A stretch of DNA of 64,000 nt. Source: Halobacillus salinus. GTDB taxonomy: Bacteria > Bacillota > Bacilli > Bacillales > Halobacillaceae. Of the stretch, positions 43,341 to 52,271 are shown one piece after another. Each line of letters starts with the position of its first letter. Position 1 is the stretch's first letter. Location: contig NZ_SRJC01000001.1 in assembly GCF_004684905.1 (NCBI RefSeq), forward strand, positions 744,001 to 808,000, written 5' to 3'. Position numbers and translations under genes: made by a program. The notes beneath the pieces were generated by a model that saw nothing but the letters and a program-made list of their open reading frames with translations, was not told where the DNA came from and made no database searches.

Positions 43341-43734
43341 AAGTATGACTTTCATTTTGTTTTTGTTCTTCTTTCAAAACTTCTTCATAATCGTCTTTAA
43401 TGCTTTGGTCCCATAATGGAACGCCACTTCTGTGAGCTGCCCGAGAAATCATATGTCCAGATACAGGAGCAGTCAACAGAACAAAGAAGATACTGAGCAG
43501 TAATTTTCCACTTATGATGTCGTGCTCAATGAATAGAAACAAGAAAGCACCAATCATGACGCCCGCAACACCCAGTGTTGAAGCTTTTGTGGCAGCGTGA
43601 AGACGCGTATAGACATCAGGAAATCGTAATATGCCTAGTGAACCAGACACGATGAAAAAAGTACCGATCAGAAGTGAAAGACAGATGGTAATATCAATTA
43701 CGAAATTAATCCATGTCCCGCTCAATGATAACAC
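43339..43734 (-). CDS. mrpG: Mrp antiporter subunit MrpG
   Basis: A 131-residue subunit with three transmembrane helices, containing GSLGILRFPDVYTRLHAATKASTLGV, the conserved core of MrpG/MnhG. The GTG start overlaps mrpF by 29 bases. It is the last gene of the operon. Confidence 0.93.
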   Translation of the reverse strand: MLSLSGTWINFVIDITICLSLLIGTFFIVSGSLGILRFPDVYTRLHAATKASTLGVAGVMIGAFLFLFIEHDIISGKLLLSIFFVLLTAPVSGHMISRAAHRSGVPLWDQSIKDDYEEVLKEEQKQNESHT

Positions 43735-44017
43735 CCTTTTCTAAGAATTTCGCCAACGCTACCGTTCCGATAAATAGTAAAATTCCTATGAGTAGGATTA
43801 CATCATTAAATTTGGTTGTGACAAGCAGGATGGCGATTAATCCCGCTAAAGCCATTAAGTTGATACCGATGATATCTAGAGCAACGGCTCTGTCAGGGTT
43901 ACTTGGCCCTTTAATGGCACGGTAAAGGAGAATGATCAAAGAGATCGAAACCCCGGTGATACAGATCAAGGTTGTATATTCGATGAGCGACTGAGTGACA
44001 TCAAGCATATGTTCCAT
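43706..44017 (-). CDS. mrpF: Mrp antiporter subunit MrpF
   Basis: A 103-residue protein with three helices and the family motif KGPSNPDRAVALDIIGIN. The ATG shares one base with the mrpE stop (TAATG); GGAGGTG precedes it. Confidence 0.93.
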   Translation of the reverse strand: MEHMLDVTQSLIEYTTLICITGVSISLIILLYRAIKGPSNPDRAVALDIIGINLMALAGLIAILLVTTKFNDVILLIGILLFIGTVALAKFLEKGVIIERDMD

Positions 44018-44493
44018 TATCGCGTCACCTCCATAATCGCTTTCTCAAATGTGTCTTTAATGTCTGCAATGGATTGTTCTACGTCTGGTATATCCATAGC
44101 ATGAATGTAGATCTTCGTATGATCATCACTTACTGCAATCGATAGCGTTCCAGGCGTTAGTGTAATAAGGTTCGCGAGTAACGTGATTTCGAAGTTACTC
44201 CGAAGATCGATCGGCAGGGTGAAGATGCCGGGTTGAATATCTAGTTTTGGTTTATAAACCAGTTTTACAATGTCGATGTTCGAGAGGACTAGTTCCCGCA
44301 CAAATAACAGGATAAGTTTGATGAACTTCCATACTCTTTTCATGTAGAAAGAATCTGGAATGAAACGTTGTAGAATAAACAATAGCCCAATTCCAAGCAA
44401 GTAACCTACAAAGAAGGTGGAGAACTCGTAGCTCTCACTCAGGAACATCCACATGATGGCAATAATGATATTGATAACAATTTGTAATGGCAT
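44017..44493 (-). CDS. mrpE: Mrp antiporter subunit MrpE
   Basis: A 158-residue subunit with N-terminal helices and a cytoplasmic C-terminal domain; NLITLTPGTLSIAV and KPKLDIQPGIFTLP are characteristic. Overlaps mrpF by one base. Confidence 0.93.
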   Translation of the reverse strand: MPLQIVINIIIAIMWMFLSESYEFSTFFVGYLLGIGLLFILQRFIPDSFYMKRVWKFIKLILLFVRELVLSNIDIVKLVYKPKLDIQPGIFTLPIDLRSNFEITLLANLITLTPGTLSIAVSDDHTKIYIHAMDIPDVEQSIADIKDTFEKAIMEVTR

Positions 44494-44499
44494 CTGCTT

Positions 44500-45984
44500 C
44501 TACTCCTTTAACACAGAATCAATGTAGAGTTGTGGGTCCATAAGATACTCTGAAATGGACTGGATCGTCGGATAAAACCACTCTGCGCCGACCCCAAGTA
44601 AAATCGACAAGGCAAGAAGAACTCCGGCAGGGAAAGTCATCTTAAGACCTCTCCATTTACGCTCTGGATGCGGGTCTTCTTGCTTCTCTCCCCAGAATCC
44701 ACGAATAAAGATGCGAATCATAGAGAACAAGATGAGTAGACTGGAGATGAGCGCAACGATAACGATCATCAATTCATCTTGGGAAAGACCACCTTGTAAG
44801 AGCAGTAACTTTCCAATGAATCCACTGAATGGTGGAATTCCTGCTAGAACCAATGAGGCGATGAAGAACAGCCAAGCGAGAAGTGGGTGGTGGTGAATCA
44901 GTCCCCCCATTTTTCGAAGGTCGGATGTTCCTGCTACATATACTAGTGCACCGACTAGAAAGAACAGTGCAGCTTTAATGATCATGTCATGCACTAAGTA
45001 ATAAATGGTTCCACTGATTGCGGTTTCTGTAAAAATACCGATTCCCATCAACATAAAACCAACAGCTGGAATGATGTTGTAGGCAATAACCAGCTTAACG
45101 TTGTTCGTAGAAAGGGCACCGATAACACCGAATAGCATCGTGAGAGCAGCCAAGTAAATGAATAAAGTGTGTGTTAGCTGTACATCTTGATTAAACATTA
45201 ATGTGAAAGTGCGTAAGATCGAGTACACACCGACTTTCGTCAATAGGGCACCGAACAGGGCGCTGACTACCGGATTCGGTGAAATGTACGGTCTTGGCAA
45301 CCAGTAATAAAGTGGAAATACTGCCGCTTTTGTAGCAAATACGAAAAAGAACATGATACCGATCGTTGTCAGGATTCCTTGTTGTTCAACTTCCCGAACG
45401 CGCTCAGCGATTTGAGCCATGTTCACTGTTCCTACTACTGAATATAAGAAAGAAATAGTAGTAACAAACAACATAGAGGAGAATAAGTTGATCAATACGT
45501 ACTTGATGGACTCTCTAAGTTGTACCTTACCATTACCAAGAACAATCAACCCGTAAGAAGCCATGAGAAGGACTTCGAAGAATACGAATAAGTTGAACAA
45601 GTCTCCCGTGAGGAATGCTCCACTTACTCCTGCAATCAGCAGGAAGAAGAAACTGTAGAAGTAGAACTCCTCTTGCTGTTTAGAAAGCGACTGTGGAGCG
45701 AAAAACACACTCGCAACACCGATCACACTAGTCGTAAGGACGAGCGTCATCGACAATAAATCACCAACTAAAATGATTCCATAAGGAGCAGCCCAATCGC
45801 CGGTCTCAAGTATTATAGAACCGTTATTTTTCACCTGTAGAAATATAAAGCCTACCATCAGAAAGTGAAGAACGGCGAAGACTTGAGATAAGGTGCGGAC
45901 TACTTTTGTTCTTTTGTGAATGAATGCCATCAGTATGCCAGCAATCAGTGGCAGTATGATGGGTAGTGCAACTAAATTACTCAT
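44500..45984 (-). CDS. mrpD: Mrp antiporter subunit MrpD
   Basis: A 494-residue polytopic subunit related to complex I NuoM/NuoN, thought to be a proton or sodium channel. It has the conserved Glu in FFEVLLMASYGLIVLG, the Lys in FATKAAVFPLYYWLPR, and LVHDMIIKAALFFLVG. I start at the ATG at 45984, 8 bases after GAGAGG, over the ATG at 45990. It overlaps mrpC by 8 bases. Confidence 0.94.
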   Translation of the reverse strand: MSNLVALPIILPLIAGILMAFIHKRTKVVRTLSQVFAVLHFLMVGFIFLQVKNNGSIILETGDWAAPYGIILVGDLLSMTLVLTTSVIGVASVFFAPQSLSKQQEEFYFYSFFFLLIAGVSGAFLTGDLFNLFVFFEVLLMASYGLIVLGNGKVQLRESIKYVLINLFSSMLFVTTISFLYSVVGTVNMAQIAERVREVEQQGILTTIGIMFFFVFATKAAVFPLYYWLPRPYISPNPVVSALFGALLTKVGVYSILRTFTLMFNQDVQLTHTLFIYLAALTMLFGVIGALSTNNVKLVIAYNIIPAVGFMLMGIGIFTETAISGTIYYLVHDMIIKAALFFLVGALVYVAGTSDLRKMGGLIHHHPLLAWLFFIASLVLAGIPPFSGFIGKLLLLQGGLSQDELMIVIVALISSLLILFSMIRIFIRGFWGEKQEDPHPERKWRGLKMTFPAGVLLALSILLGVGAEWFYPTIQSISEYLMDPQLYIDSVLKE

Positions 45985-46315
45985 AATCATTACCTCTCAA
46001 TTGTTCCATATTATCCGTCCCATTAACCTGCGCAGCACGGTATGCAAGTACCAACAATAAACTTGTTACACCAAAGCTAATGACGATGGATGTTAAGATC
46101 AAGGCTTGTGGCAGAGGGTCTGTGTACCCTTCCACACCCTCTGTCAGGATCGGAGGGGCTCCACGCTTCAGTTCCCCCATAGTCAAAATGAAGAGGTGGG
46201 CCCCATGTGAAATGAGGCCGGTTCCGATAATGATGCGCAACAATTGTTTTTGGAGGAGGTTATAGATTCCCGTGGTAAACAGAATACCAGCGAGAACCGC
46301 CATTAATATTTCCAT
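45977..46315 (-). CDS. mrpC: Mrp antiporter subunit MrpC
   Basis: A 112-residue NuoK-like subunit with three helices: LRIIIGTGLISHGAHLFIL, then DPLPQALILTSIVISFGVTSLLLVLAYR. Its ATG is 2 bases after the mrpA stop, with its AGGAGG site inside mrpA. In the usual operon mrpB lies between mrpA and mrpC; there is no room for it here. Confidence 0.95.
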   Translation of the reverse strand: MEILMAVLAGILFTTGIYNLLQKQLLRIIIGTGLISHGAHLFILTMGELKRGAPPILTEGVEGYTDPLPQALILTSIVISFGVTSLLLVLAYRAAQVNGTDNMEQLRGNDYE

Positions 46316-46317
46316 GG

Positions 46318-48657
46318 TTAGTTATCCTCCTTTTTACCTGGTAGTTTAATTAAACCGTAAATTGCCATCGCAGCAATTCCAAGTACGACGATCTCAAATA
46401 ACGTATCTAATCCACGGAAGTCGACGAGGATGACGTTGACAACGTTATCGCCTCCACCTAATGAGTGTGACTTCTCAAGGAAATAACTCGAAATGGAGTC
46501 GAACCATTTACTGCTGTGGGACGATATCGCGATCATTGTCATAAGCGCCCCGAAACCGATAGAGATAATCAAGTTCAACACACGAGTGCTGGTAGCTTCT
46601 TCTTTCTTCCGTAGTTTCGGTAAGTGGTAGAAGACCAGAAGGAACAAAGCTACTGTTACGGTTTCAATAATTAGCTGCGTTAACGCTAAGTCCGGTGCTC
46701 GGAATAGAACAAACAGCATGGAAAGACCGTATCCGACAACACCCAAAATGAGAATCGCAGTAATGCGATTGTTCGTTAGAATGGTTGCGACAGCGGCTAT
46801 GACCATTGTAATCGCGACAAGGATCTCAGGAAGAGAGAGTGGCGCTAAATTACTGAAGTCCATTGTGAAGCCGCCTGTAACAGCCATAAAAGCGAATGTG
46901 ACAATCAGAATGGCAGATAAGACTAAACGTACATAGCGACCTAAAGAACCGTTCATATAGCCCTTTGTAATGCTTGTAGAGTATGTCTCTAAGCGGTCTA
47001 CCGCTCCGTCGTACACTTTGTTCATACTGAGCACACCAGGAATGAAACGATACGCTGGTGCCCATTGTTTTCTAGCAAGATACAACACTGTACCGAATAC
47101 GAGTACTGTAATCGACATGATTAACGGTGGATATAACGGACCGTGCCAGAAAGAAACATGTTTTTCTACTTCCATCCCTTTTATGGCAGACGCAGCATGA
47201 GCGATGAAAGGTTCGTTTACCATATTAGGGAACAATCCAATAACAATCACCCCAAGAACTAATACAATAGGGGAGATCAACATCCCTATTGGTGCTTCAT
47301 GAGGTTTTTTCGGTAGAGAGTCCAAGTGAGCTTTTCCTCGGAACGTGCCGAAGAAGAAGTACATGGAATAAACAAAAGTAAATATGCTTCCAAAGACAGC
47401 AAGGTAAGGAAGAGTAGCTTTAACGAACCCGACAAGTCCCATGTTGGCAATCTCATCAAGGTGCAATGTAGCATCAAAGAACAACTCTTTACTATAGAAC
47501 CCATTTAAAAATGGTAAAGGGACCCCTGCCATCGAAAACGTACCGAACAGTGCGAGTGTTGCTGTGATAGGTAGGAATGTCATCAACCCACCAAGCTTGC
47601 GGATATCGCGAGTGCCTGTTTCGTGGTCCACAATTCCAGCAACCATGAACAGACTCCCTTTAAAGGTGGCGTGGTTCAAGATGTGGAAGACAGCTGCAAA
47701 AACAGCAACCTTTGTTCCAAATCCAAGCATAGACATAATCATTCCAAGTTGACTGATGGTAGAAAAGGCAAGAATTCCTTTTAAGTCTGTTTGTCTGACG
47801 GCCATATAAGACCCCCAGCAAAGTGTGACAATACCGACAGAAGAAACTATGATAAAGAACCAGTCATTGGATGACATCATTGGGGAATAGCGAGCAATCA
47901 AATATATTCCTGCTTTTACCATGGTAGCTGAGTGTAAATAAGCACTTACAGGAGTCGGTGCTTCCATAGCATCTGGCAGCCAGATGTGGAATGGAAACTG
48001 TGCTGACTTTGTAAAAGCTCCCAATAACAGCAGAGTTAAAATGATAGGAAAGTATTCGCTGTTCAAAATCAATTGATGCTGACTGATCATTTCTTGAATA
48101 CTAGTTGTATCTGTAAGGATAGTCATGAAGACAAGTGCTCCTAAGAGACTTAACCCTCCGAATACTGTAATCAGCATCGATTTAAGAGCGCCGTACCTCG
48201 ACTCTTTCTTAAAGTTCCAAAATCCAATCAGCAGGAAAGATGATAAAGAAGTGAACTCCCAGAAGCTATAAAGAACGAAGACATTGTCAGATAAGACAAC
48301 GCCAAGCATCGATCCCATAAATAATAGAAAGTACACATAAAAATGTCCCAGTTGCTCCGATTTATCTAGATAGTAGATCGAATAAAAGGCAACTAGGGCG
48401 CCAATCCCGCTTATTAACAGCACAAACAAGAGACTTAAACCGTCTAAATGAAAGACCAGGTTTATGTCTAACGAAGGAATCCATGAATAACTCCTCGTGA
48501 TCGGTTCAAAGTTTGTCCCGATAAATCTAGCAAAATAAATAAAAATAAGTATAGGTGCAACCGTTACAATAAAGCCTGTATGGATGCGCTGCCTCCATTT
48601 ATCAAAAAATGGAATGAAAACCGCCAAAATAAAAGGCAGAAAAACGGCCCATATCAT
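46318..48657 (-). CDS. mrpA: Mrp antiporter subunit MrpA
   Basis: A 779-residue subunit related to NuoL, with about 20 helices. The N-terminal part has FWEFTSLSSFLLIGFW, LLLGAFTKSAQFPFHIWLPDAM and HSATMVKAGIYL; the C-terminal part has the MrpA-specific segment NVVNVILVDFRGLDTLFEIVVLG. The protein ends there and no MrpB domain is fused. First gene of a minus-strand operon A-C-D-E-F-G that builds the sodium/proton antiporter for pH and sodium tolerance. Confidence 0.96.
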   Translation of the reverse strand: MIWAVFLPFILAVFIPFFDKWRQRIHTGFIVTVAPILIFIYFARFIGTNFEPITRSYSWIPSLDINLVFHLDGLSLLFVLLISGIGALVAFYSIYYLDKSEQLGHFYVYFLLFMGSMLGVVLSDNVFVLYSFWEFTSLSSFLLIGFWNFKKESRYGALKSMLITVFGGLSLLGALVFMTILTDTTSIQEMISQHQLILNSEYFPIILTLLLLGAFTKSAQFPFHIWLPDAMEAPTPVSAYLHSATMVKAGIYLIARYSPMMSSNDWFFIIVSSVGIVTLCWGSYMAVRQTDLKGILAFSTISQLGMIMSMLGFGTKVAVFAAVFHILNHATFKGSLFMVAGIVDHETGTRDIRKLGGLMTFLPITATLALFGTFSMAGVPLPFLNGFYSKELFFDATLHLDEIANMGLVGFVKATLPYLAVFGSIFTFVYSMYFFFGTFRGKAHLDSLPKKPHEAPIGMLISPIVLVLGVIVIGLFPNMVNEPFIAHAASAIKGMEVEKHVSFWHGPLYPPLIMSITVLVFGTVLYLARKQWAPAYRFIPGVLSMNKVYDGAVDRLETYSTSITKGYMNGSLGRYVRLVLSAILIVTFAFMAVTGGFTMDFSNLAPLSLPEILVAITMVIAAVATILTNNRITAILILGVVGYGLSMLFVLFRAPDLALTQLIIETVTVALFLLVFYHLPKLRKKEEATSTRVLNLIISIGFGALMTMIAISSHSSKWFDSISSYFLEKSHSLGGGDNVVNVILVDFRGLDTLFEIVVLGIAAMAIYGLIKLPGKKEDN

Positions 48658-48733
48658 ATTTGTGGCTCCTCCCTTGACTAAGTTTCAACATTGATCTATT
48701 TGATTAAGCTCGTACCAACGTTCTATTCATTTA

Positions 48734-48763
48734 ATTGTAATCAAAAAAAGCATGATTATTCAA
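48734..48763 (-). promoter_or_regulatory. candidate sigma-A promoter of the mrp operon
   Basis: On the minus strand TTGAAT (complement of 48758-48763), an 18-base spacer, and TACAAT (complement of 48734-48739), about 75 bases before mrpA. Confidence 0.55.
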
Positions 48764-48855
48764 CTGTCATATACTGAGGTAATCGGTTGAAGCAATATTT
48801 TTAGTATGCTCTATTAAATAGGTAGAGACACATAAAAACCTAAGAAAAAAAATCA

Positions 48856-48896
48856 TAAAAAAACTCGTCGAAGAATCCTCCGGCGAGTCCTTTTTT
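48856..48896. terminator. bidirectional terminator next to sda
   Basis: ACTCGTCG (48863-48870) pairs with CGGCGAGT (48881-48888), with an A run to the left and T run to the right. It follows the minus-strand sda stop. Confidence 0.75.
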
Positions 48897-48934
48897 GTAT
48901 TTGTTTGTCAAAGCTTGTCAAACCCATGTCTGGT

Positions 48935-49102
48935 TCAACTTACTTGTGATGTCTGCTCTTCGATGCCTTTCAGTAAAGATCGCTCTCTCAGTTCATCCTT
49001 TATTTGACTGATAAATTCGCTGGAAAGATTGAGTTCTATTGCTTTGTGGTAAGATTGTATTAGCAGGGAATCAGATAGTTGCTTCATGCCTCTGTCACTC
49101 AT
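48935..49102 (-). CDS. sda: sporulation checkpoint inhibitor Sda
   Basis: A 55-residue helical-hairpin protein: MKQLSDSLLIQSYHKAIELNLSSEF and ISQIKDELRERSL match the Sda family, which binds the histidine kinase KinA and blocks sporulation when replication is disturbed. I start at ATG 49102, 7 bases after GGGAGGTGG; an internal ATG at 49087 would give the shorter usual N-terminus. It is adjacent to yqeG on the other strand as in B. subtilis. A cluster of DnaA boxes lies upstream. Confidence 0.9.
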   Translation of the reverse strand: MSDRGMKQLSDSLLIQSYHKAIELNLSSEFISQIKDELRERSLLKGIEEQTSQVS

Positions 49103-49200
49103 GTGACAGCCACCTCCCAATTCATTCAGAACTTAAACACGACGTTTTTTTGATGGTAGTATTACCTTACCACGACCAGTACGACGCTACAATCACACAG

Positions 49201-49300
49201 TTATCTACATGCTTTTGTAGATAACTATTTGATAATAATGTAAAATCGAGCGCTATAGAAGCATCGTATCATGTGGAAATTGTGCATAAAGTTATCCACA
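49201..49300. promoter_or_regulatory. DnaA-box cluster between sda and yqeG
   Basis: Boxes seen: TTATCTACA at 49201-49209 (+), its inverted copy at 49216-49224 (-), TTATGCACA at 49281-49289 (-), and perfect TTATCCACA at 49292-49300 (+). A weaker one, ATTTCCACA, is at 49272-49280 (-). The first two form an 11-bp perfect inverted repeat. In B. subtilis sda transcription responds to DnaA through upstream boxes. The rest of the 49103-49493 gap shows no convincing gene. Confidence 0.8.
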
Positions 49301-49493
49301 GGGTGGTAGTGTCGGTAATTGTCGAACGATTTTTGGTCTTTTATGAGGAAGTAACATGGACAGTTCCTATACATACATTATGTACTTCTGCTCTAACCCG
49401 TGCATGGTGTGTAAAAAGAGGTTTTGAAACATCCCTTGTTTTTGTATATGATGGTTAAGGAGATTTTGCCCTGATGAGATGGAGTGAATAAAT

Positions 49494-50018
49494 ATGTTTA
49501 ATCATTTTCTACCGAATGAGCACGTAGAAGATGTTTTTGAGATCAACCCGGTTGATCTCAAAAACAAAGGTGTAAAAGGTGTAATAACAGATTTGGATAA
49601 CACACTGGTCGCGTGGGATGTGAAAGATGCGACAGCAGAGATACAAGAATGGTTTAAAAAGATGAACGACCACGGCATTCAAGTGACGATTGCATCGAAT
49701 AATAAAGAGGCACGAGTGAAATTATTCTCTGAGCCCTTAGATGCATCGTTTATTTATAGTGCTCGTAAACCATTGTCGAAGGCTTTCAAGAAGGCCAGAA
49801 AGCAGATGGGTTTGAATAAAGATGAGGTGGTAGTCATAGGGGACCAGCTCCTGACGGATGTTCTAGGAGGAAATTTAGCTGGGTTTCACACCATCTTAGT
49901 CGTTCCGATCGTAGAAACAGATGGATTCTTCACACGTATCAATCGCAGGGTCGAAAGAAGAATCTTCAATTGGATGAGAAAACGAGGAAAGATTACTTGG
50001 GAAAGGAGAAATGATTAA
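49494..50018 (+). CDS. yqeG: HAD-family phosphatase YqeG
   Basis: A 174-residue HAD-IIIA phosphatase: motif I ITDLDNTLVAWD, motif II IASNNKE, the Lys in ARKPLSKAF, and the acidic motif VVIGDQLLTDVLGG. The substrate is unknown. It heads the conserved yqeG-yqeH-aroE-yhbY-nadD-yqeK-rsfS-yqeM operon and overlaps yqeH by one base. Codons 14-24 contain a perfect 33-bp palindrome. Confidence 0.93.
   Translation: MFNHFLPNEHVEDVFEINPVDLKNKGVKGVITDLDNTLVAWDVKDATAEIQEWFKKMNDHGIQVTIASNNKEARVKLFSEPLDASFIYSARKPLSKAFKKARKQMGLNKDEVVVIGDQLLTDVLGGNLAGFHTILVVPIVETDGFFTRINRRVERRIFNWMRKRGKITWERRND
49533..49565. repeat. perfect 33-bp palindrome inside yqeG
   Basis: Sixteen bases (GTTTTTGAGATCAACC, 49533-49548) are matched exactly by their complement at 49550-49565 around a single C. 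It encodes the start of yqeG (VFEINPVDLKN). Confidence 0.95.
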
Positions 50019-51118
50019 TGGAAGCTATATACTGTCAAGGATGTGGAGTCGAGATACAGACTACCAATCCTGAACAACCCGGGTATGCTCCTTCATCAGC
50101 CCTTGAGCGCGAAGATATAATATGTAAGCGGTGCTTCCGCCTGAAACACTATAATGAGGTGCAGGATGTACCTTATCAAGATGATGACTTCCTTGAAATG
50201 CTTAATCAAATCAGTAAAAACGAAGGACTTGTGGTTCAACTGGTCGATATATTTGATTTCAATGGAAGCTTTATCTCTGGTTTAAAACGTCATACAGGAA
50301 GCAATCCTGTTATTCTTGTAGGAAATAAAATGGATGTATTGCCGAAGTCAGTCAACCCTGGCAAGGTAAAGTTGTGGCTTAAGAAAGCAGCTAAAGAGCA
50401 AGGGTTGTCTGTTAAAGATGTCTTTCTGATCTCCGCTGAGAAAAATCAAGGGATTACAGAGTTATCTCAGGCGATTGATGAATACCGCAATGGAAAAGAT
50501 GTTTATGTTGTCGGTACTACCAATGTAGGTAAATCAACGTTTATTAACACGTTGATTGCTAATACATCCGGTGTGAAGGACGCTATTACGACTTCTTACT
50601 TCCCAGGGACTACGCTCGGTTTCATTGATATTCCTTTGGATGACGAGAGCTCGTTATATGATACTCCTGGAGTCATACAACGCCATCAGATGGCTCACTA
50701 TGTTTCGGATAAAGATTTGAAAACCATTACTCCGAACAAGGAAATCAAACCAAAAGTTTATCAGTTGAATGAAGAGCAAACATTATTCTTCGGTGGACTA
50801 GCTCGCCTGGATTTTGTTGGTGGTGAGAGGAGTTCTTTCATTTGTTACCTGTCGAATGACATGACAATTCACCGTACTAAACTGGAGAAAGCAGATTCAT
50901 TATATGAGGACCACCTCGGTGGAATGCTGTCCCCACCAGGGGAAGAGACGTTGGATTTGCTACCTCCACTTGAGAGTCATACGTTTAAAATCAAGGAGAA
51001 TAAAACCGATTTGGTCTTTTCAGGATTAGGGTGGGTTACCATTCCTGAAGGAGGCATTACGGTGACGGCATATGCACCTAGAGGTGTGAAAGTATCACTT
51101 AGGGATTCACTCATTTAA
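50018..51118 (+). CDS. yqeH: ribosome biogenesis GTPase YqeH
   Basis: A 366-residue circularly permuted GTPase needed for 30S assembly. It has an N-terminal zinc finger (CQGCGVEI, CKRCF), then G4 (VGNKMDVLP) before G1 (VGTTNVGKSTFIN), G3 (LYDTPGV), and a C-terminal RNA-binding-like domain. The G4-before-G1 order is the family signature. Confidence 0.96.
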   Translation: MEAIYCQGCGVEIQTTNPEQPGYAPSSALEREDIICKRCFRLKHYNEVQDVPYQDDDFLEMLNQISKNEGLVVQLVDIFDFNGSFISGLKRHTGSNPVILVGNKMDVLPKSVNPGKVKLWLKKAAKEQGLSVKDVFLISAEKNQGITELSQAIDEYRNGKDVYVVGTTNVGKSTFINTLIANTSGVKDAITTSYFPGTTLGFIDIPLDDESSLYDTPGVIQRHQMAHYVSDKDLKTITPNKEIKPKVYQLNEEQTLFFGGLARLDFVGGERSSFICYLSNDMTIHRTKLEKADSLYEDHLGGMLSPPGEETLDLLPPLESHTFKIKENKTDLVFSGLGWVTIPEGGITVTAYAPRGVKVSLRDSLI

Positions 51119-51130
51119 GGGGGATTTACG

Positions 51131-51967
51131 TTGTTGAAATTAGGACTCATCGGCCATCCAGTCGGTCACTCTATGTCGCCATGGATCCACCACGCCTTGA
51201 TGGCGCAGCAGGGGCTTGAGGGAAGCTACGAGTTATTTGATTTAGCTCCTGAAGCATTTGAAGAATCAATTGAAGAGCTATTGAAGCAACCAATGGATGG
51301 ATTCAATGTGACGGTTCCTTACAAAGAGAAGATCATTCCACACTTAGATCATTTGGATAGTAGCGCAGTAGCTCTTGGTGCCGTGAATACAGTGAAGCGA
51401 ACCGATGAGGGATGGGTTGGGTTTAATACAGATGGAACTGGATTTGTCCACTCGTTATCTAATCGCTATCCTGAAGTTATCCAGCCTGGAACAAGAATCC
51501 TGTTGCTGGGAAGTGGCGGTGCTGCGAGAGGTATTTATTTCGCACTTCTGAATTCGGAAGTAGAACAAGTGGATATAGCAAACCGTACGGTAGCCCGAGC
51601 TGAAGCAATCATAAATGAAAATAAAACAGAAGTGAGATCTCGTGCATTTGATCTAGAGAGTGCAGAACGTCACTTAGCGGAATATGATGTAGTCATACAA
51701 ACGACAACTGTCGGAATGAGCCCAAATGATGGACAAACTATTATTTCCTTAACACAATTGCAAGAAGGAACGATCGTAAGTGATATTGTCTATCGACCGA
51801 TGGAGACGACATTTCTAACCGAGGCCAAAGCGAAAGGCGCTAAGCTGCACTTTGGCCATGAAATGCTGTTACAACAAGCTGTTTATGCGTTTCAGATTTG
51901 GACGGATACGAACCCTGACGCATCAGCATTAATGGATACGTTCGAAAGAAAACTGAAAGGGGTATAG
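51131..51967 (+). CDS. aroE: shikimate 5-dehydrogenase
   Basis: A 278-residue NADP-dependent enzyme of the aromatic amino acid pathway: GHPVGHSMSPWIHHALM, NVTVPYKEKI, catalytic Lys and Asp (NTDGTGF), and the NADP motif LLGSGGAARGI. The start is TTG 51131 (or the adjacent TTG 51134) behind AAGGGGG. Confidence 0.95.
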   Translation: MLKLGLIGHPVGHSMSPWIHHALMAQQGLEGSYELFDLAPEAFEESIEELLKQPMDGFNVTVPYKEKIIPHLDHLDSSAVALGAVNTVKRTDEGWVGFNTDGTGFVHSLSNRYPEVIQPGTRILLLGSGGAARGIYFALLNSEVEQVDIANRTVARAEAIINENKTEVRSRAFDLESAERHLAEYDVVIQTTTVGMSPNDGQTIISLTQLQEGTIVSDIVYRPMETTFLTEAKAKGAKLHFGHEMLLQQAVYAFQIWTDTNPDASALMDTFERKLKGV

Positions 51968-51968
51968 A

Positions 51969-52259
51969 ATGTTAACTAGTAAACAGAAGAAGCATCTAAG
52001 AAGCATCTCACATGACGTGCAGCCAATTTTCCAAGTAGGAAAAGCTGGTGTGAATGAGAATATGACAAAACAAATTGGAGAAGCTCTTGAGAAAAGGGAA
52101 ATCATCAAGGTGAGCATCCTCCAAAATAATTTCGACGATAAAAACGAAGTGGCCCGTCAAATCACAGAAGCGACGGATGCTCATATTGTGCAGGTAATAG
52201 GCAACACCATTATCTTGTATAAAGAGTCCGTCGAAAATAAGCAAATCGAATTGCCATAA
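51969..52259 (+). CDS. yhbY: CRM-domain RNA-binding protein YhbY/YqeI
   Basis: A 96-residue CRM protein associated with 50S assembly: LTSKQKKHLRSISHDVQPIFQVGKAGV and VQVIGNTIILYKES. One base after aroE. Confidence 0.94.
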   Translation: MLTSKQKKHLRSISHDVQPIFQVGKAGVNENMTKQIGEALEKREIIKVSILQNNFDDKNEVARQITEATDAHIVQVIGNTIILYKESVENKQIELP

Positions 52260-52271
52260 AGGAGACCTCTC

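Noticed and set aside
49201-49226. The TTATCTACA inverted repeat as a terminator
   Set aside because: No T run follows on either strand and it fits a pair of DnaA boxes better.
49273-49458. A 61-codon plus-strand frame in the sda-yqeG gap
   Set aside because: No ribosome binding site, overlaps the DnaA boxes and shows no recognisable protein.
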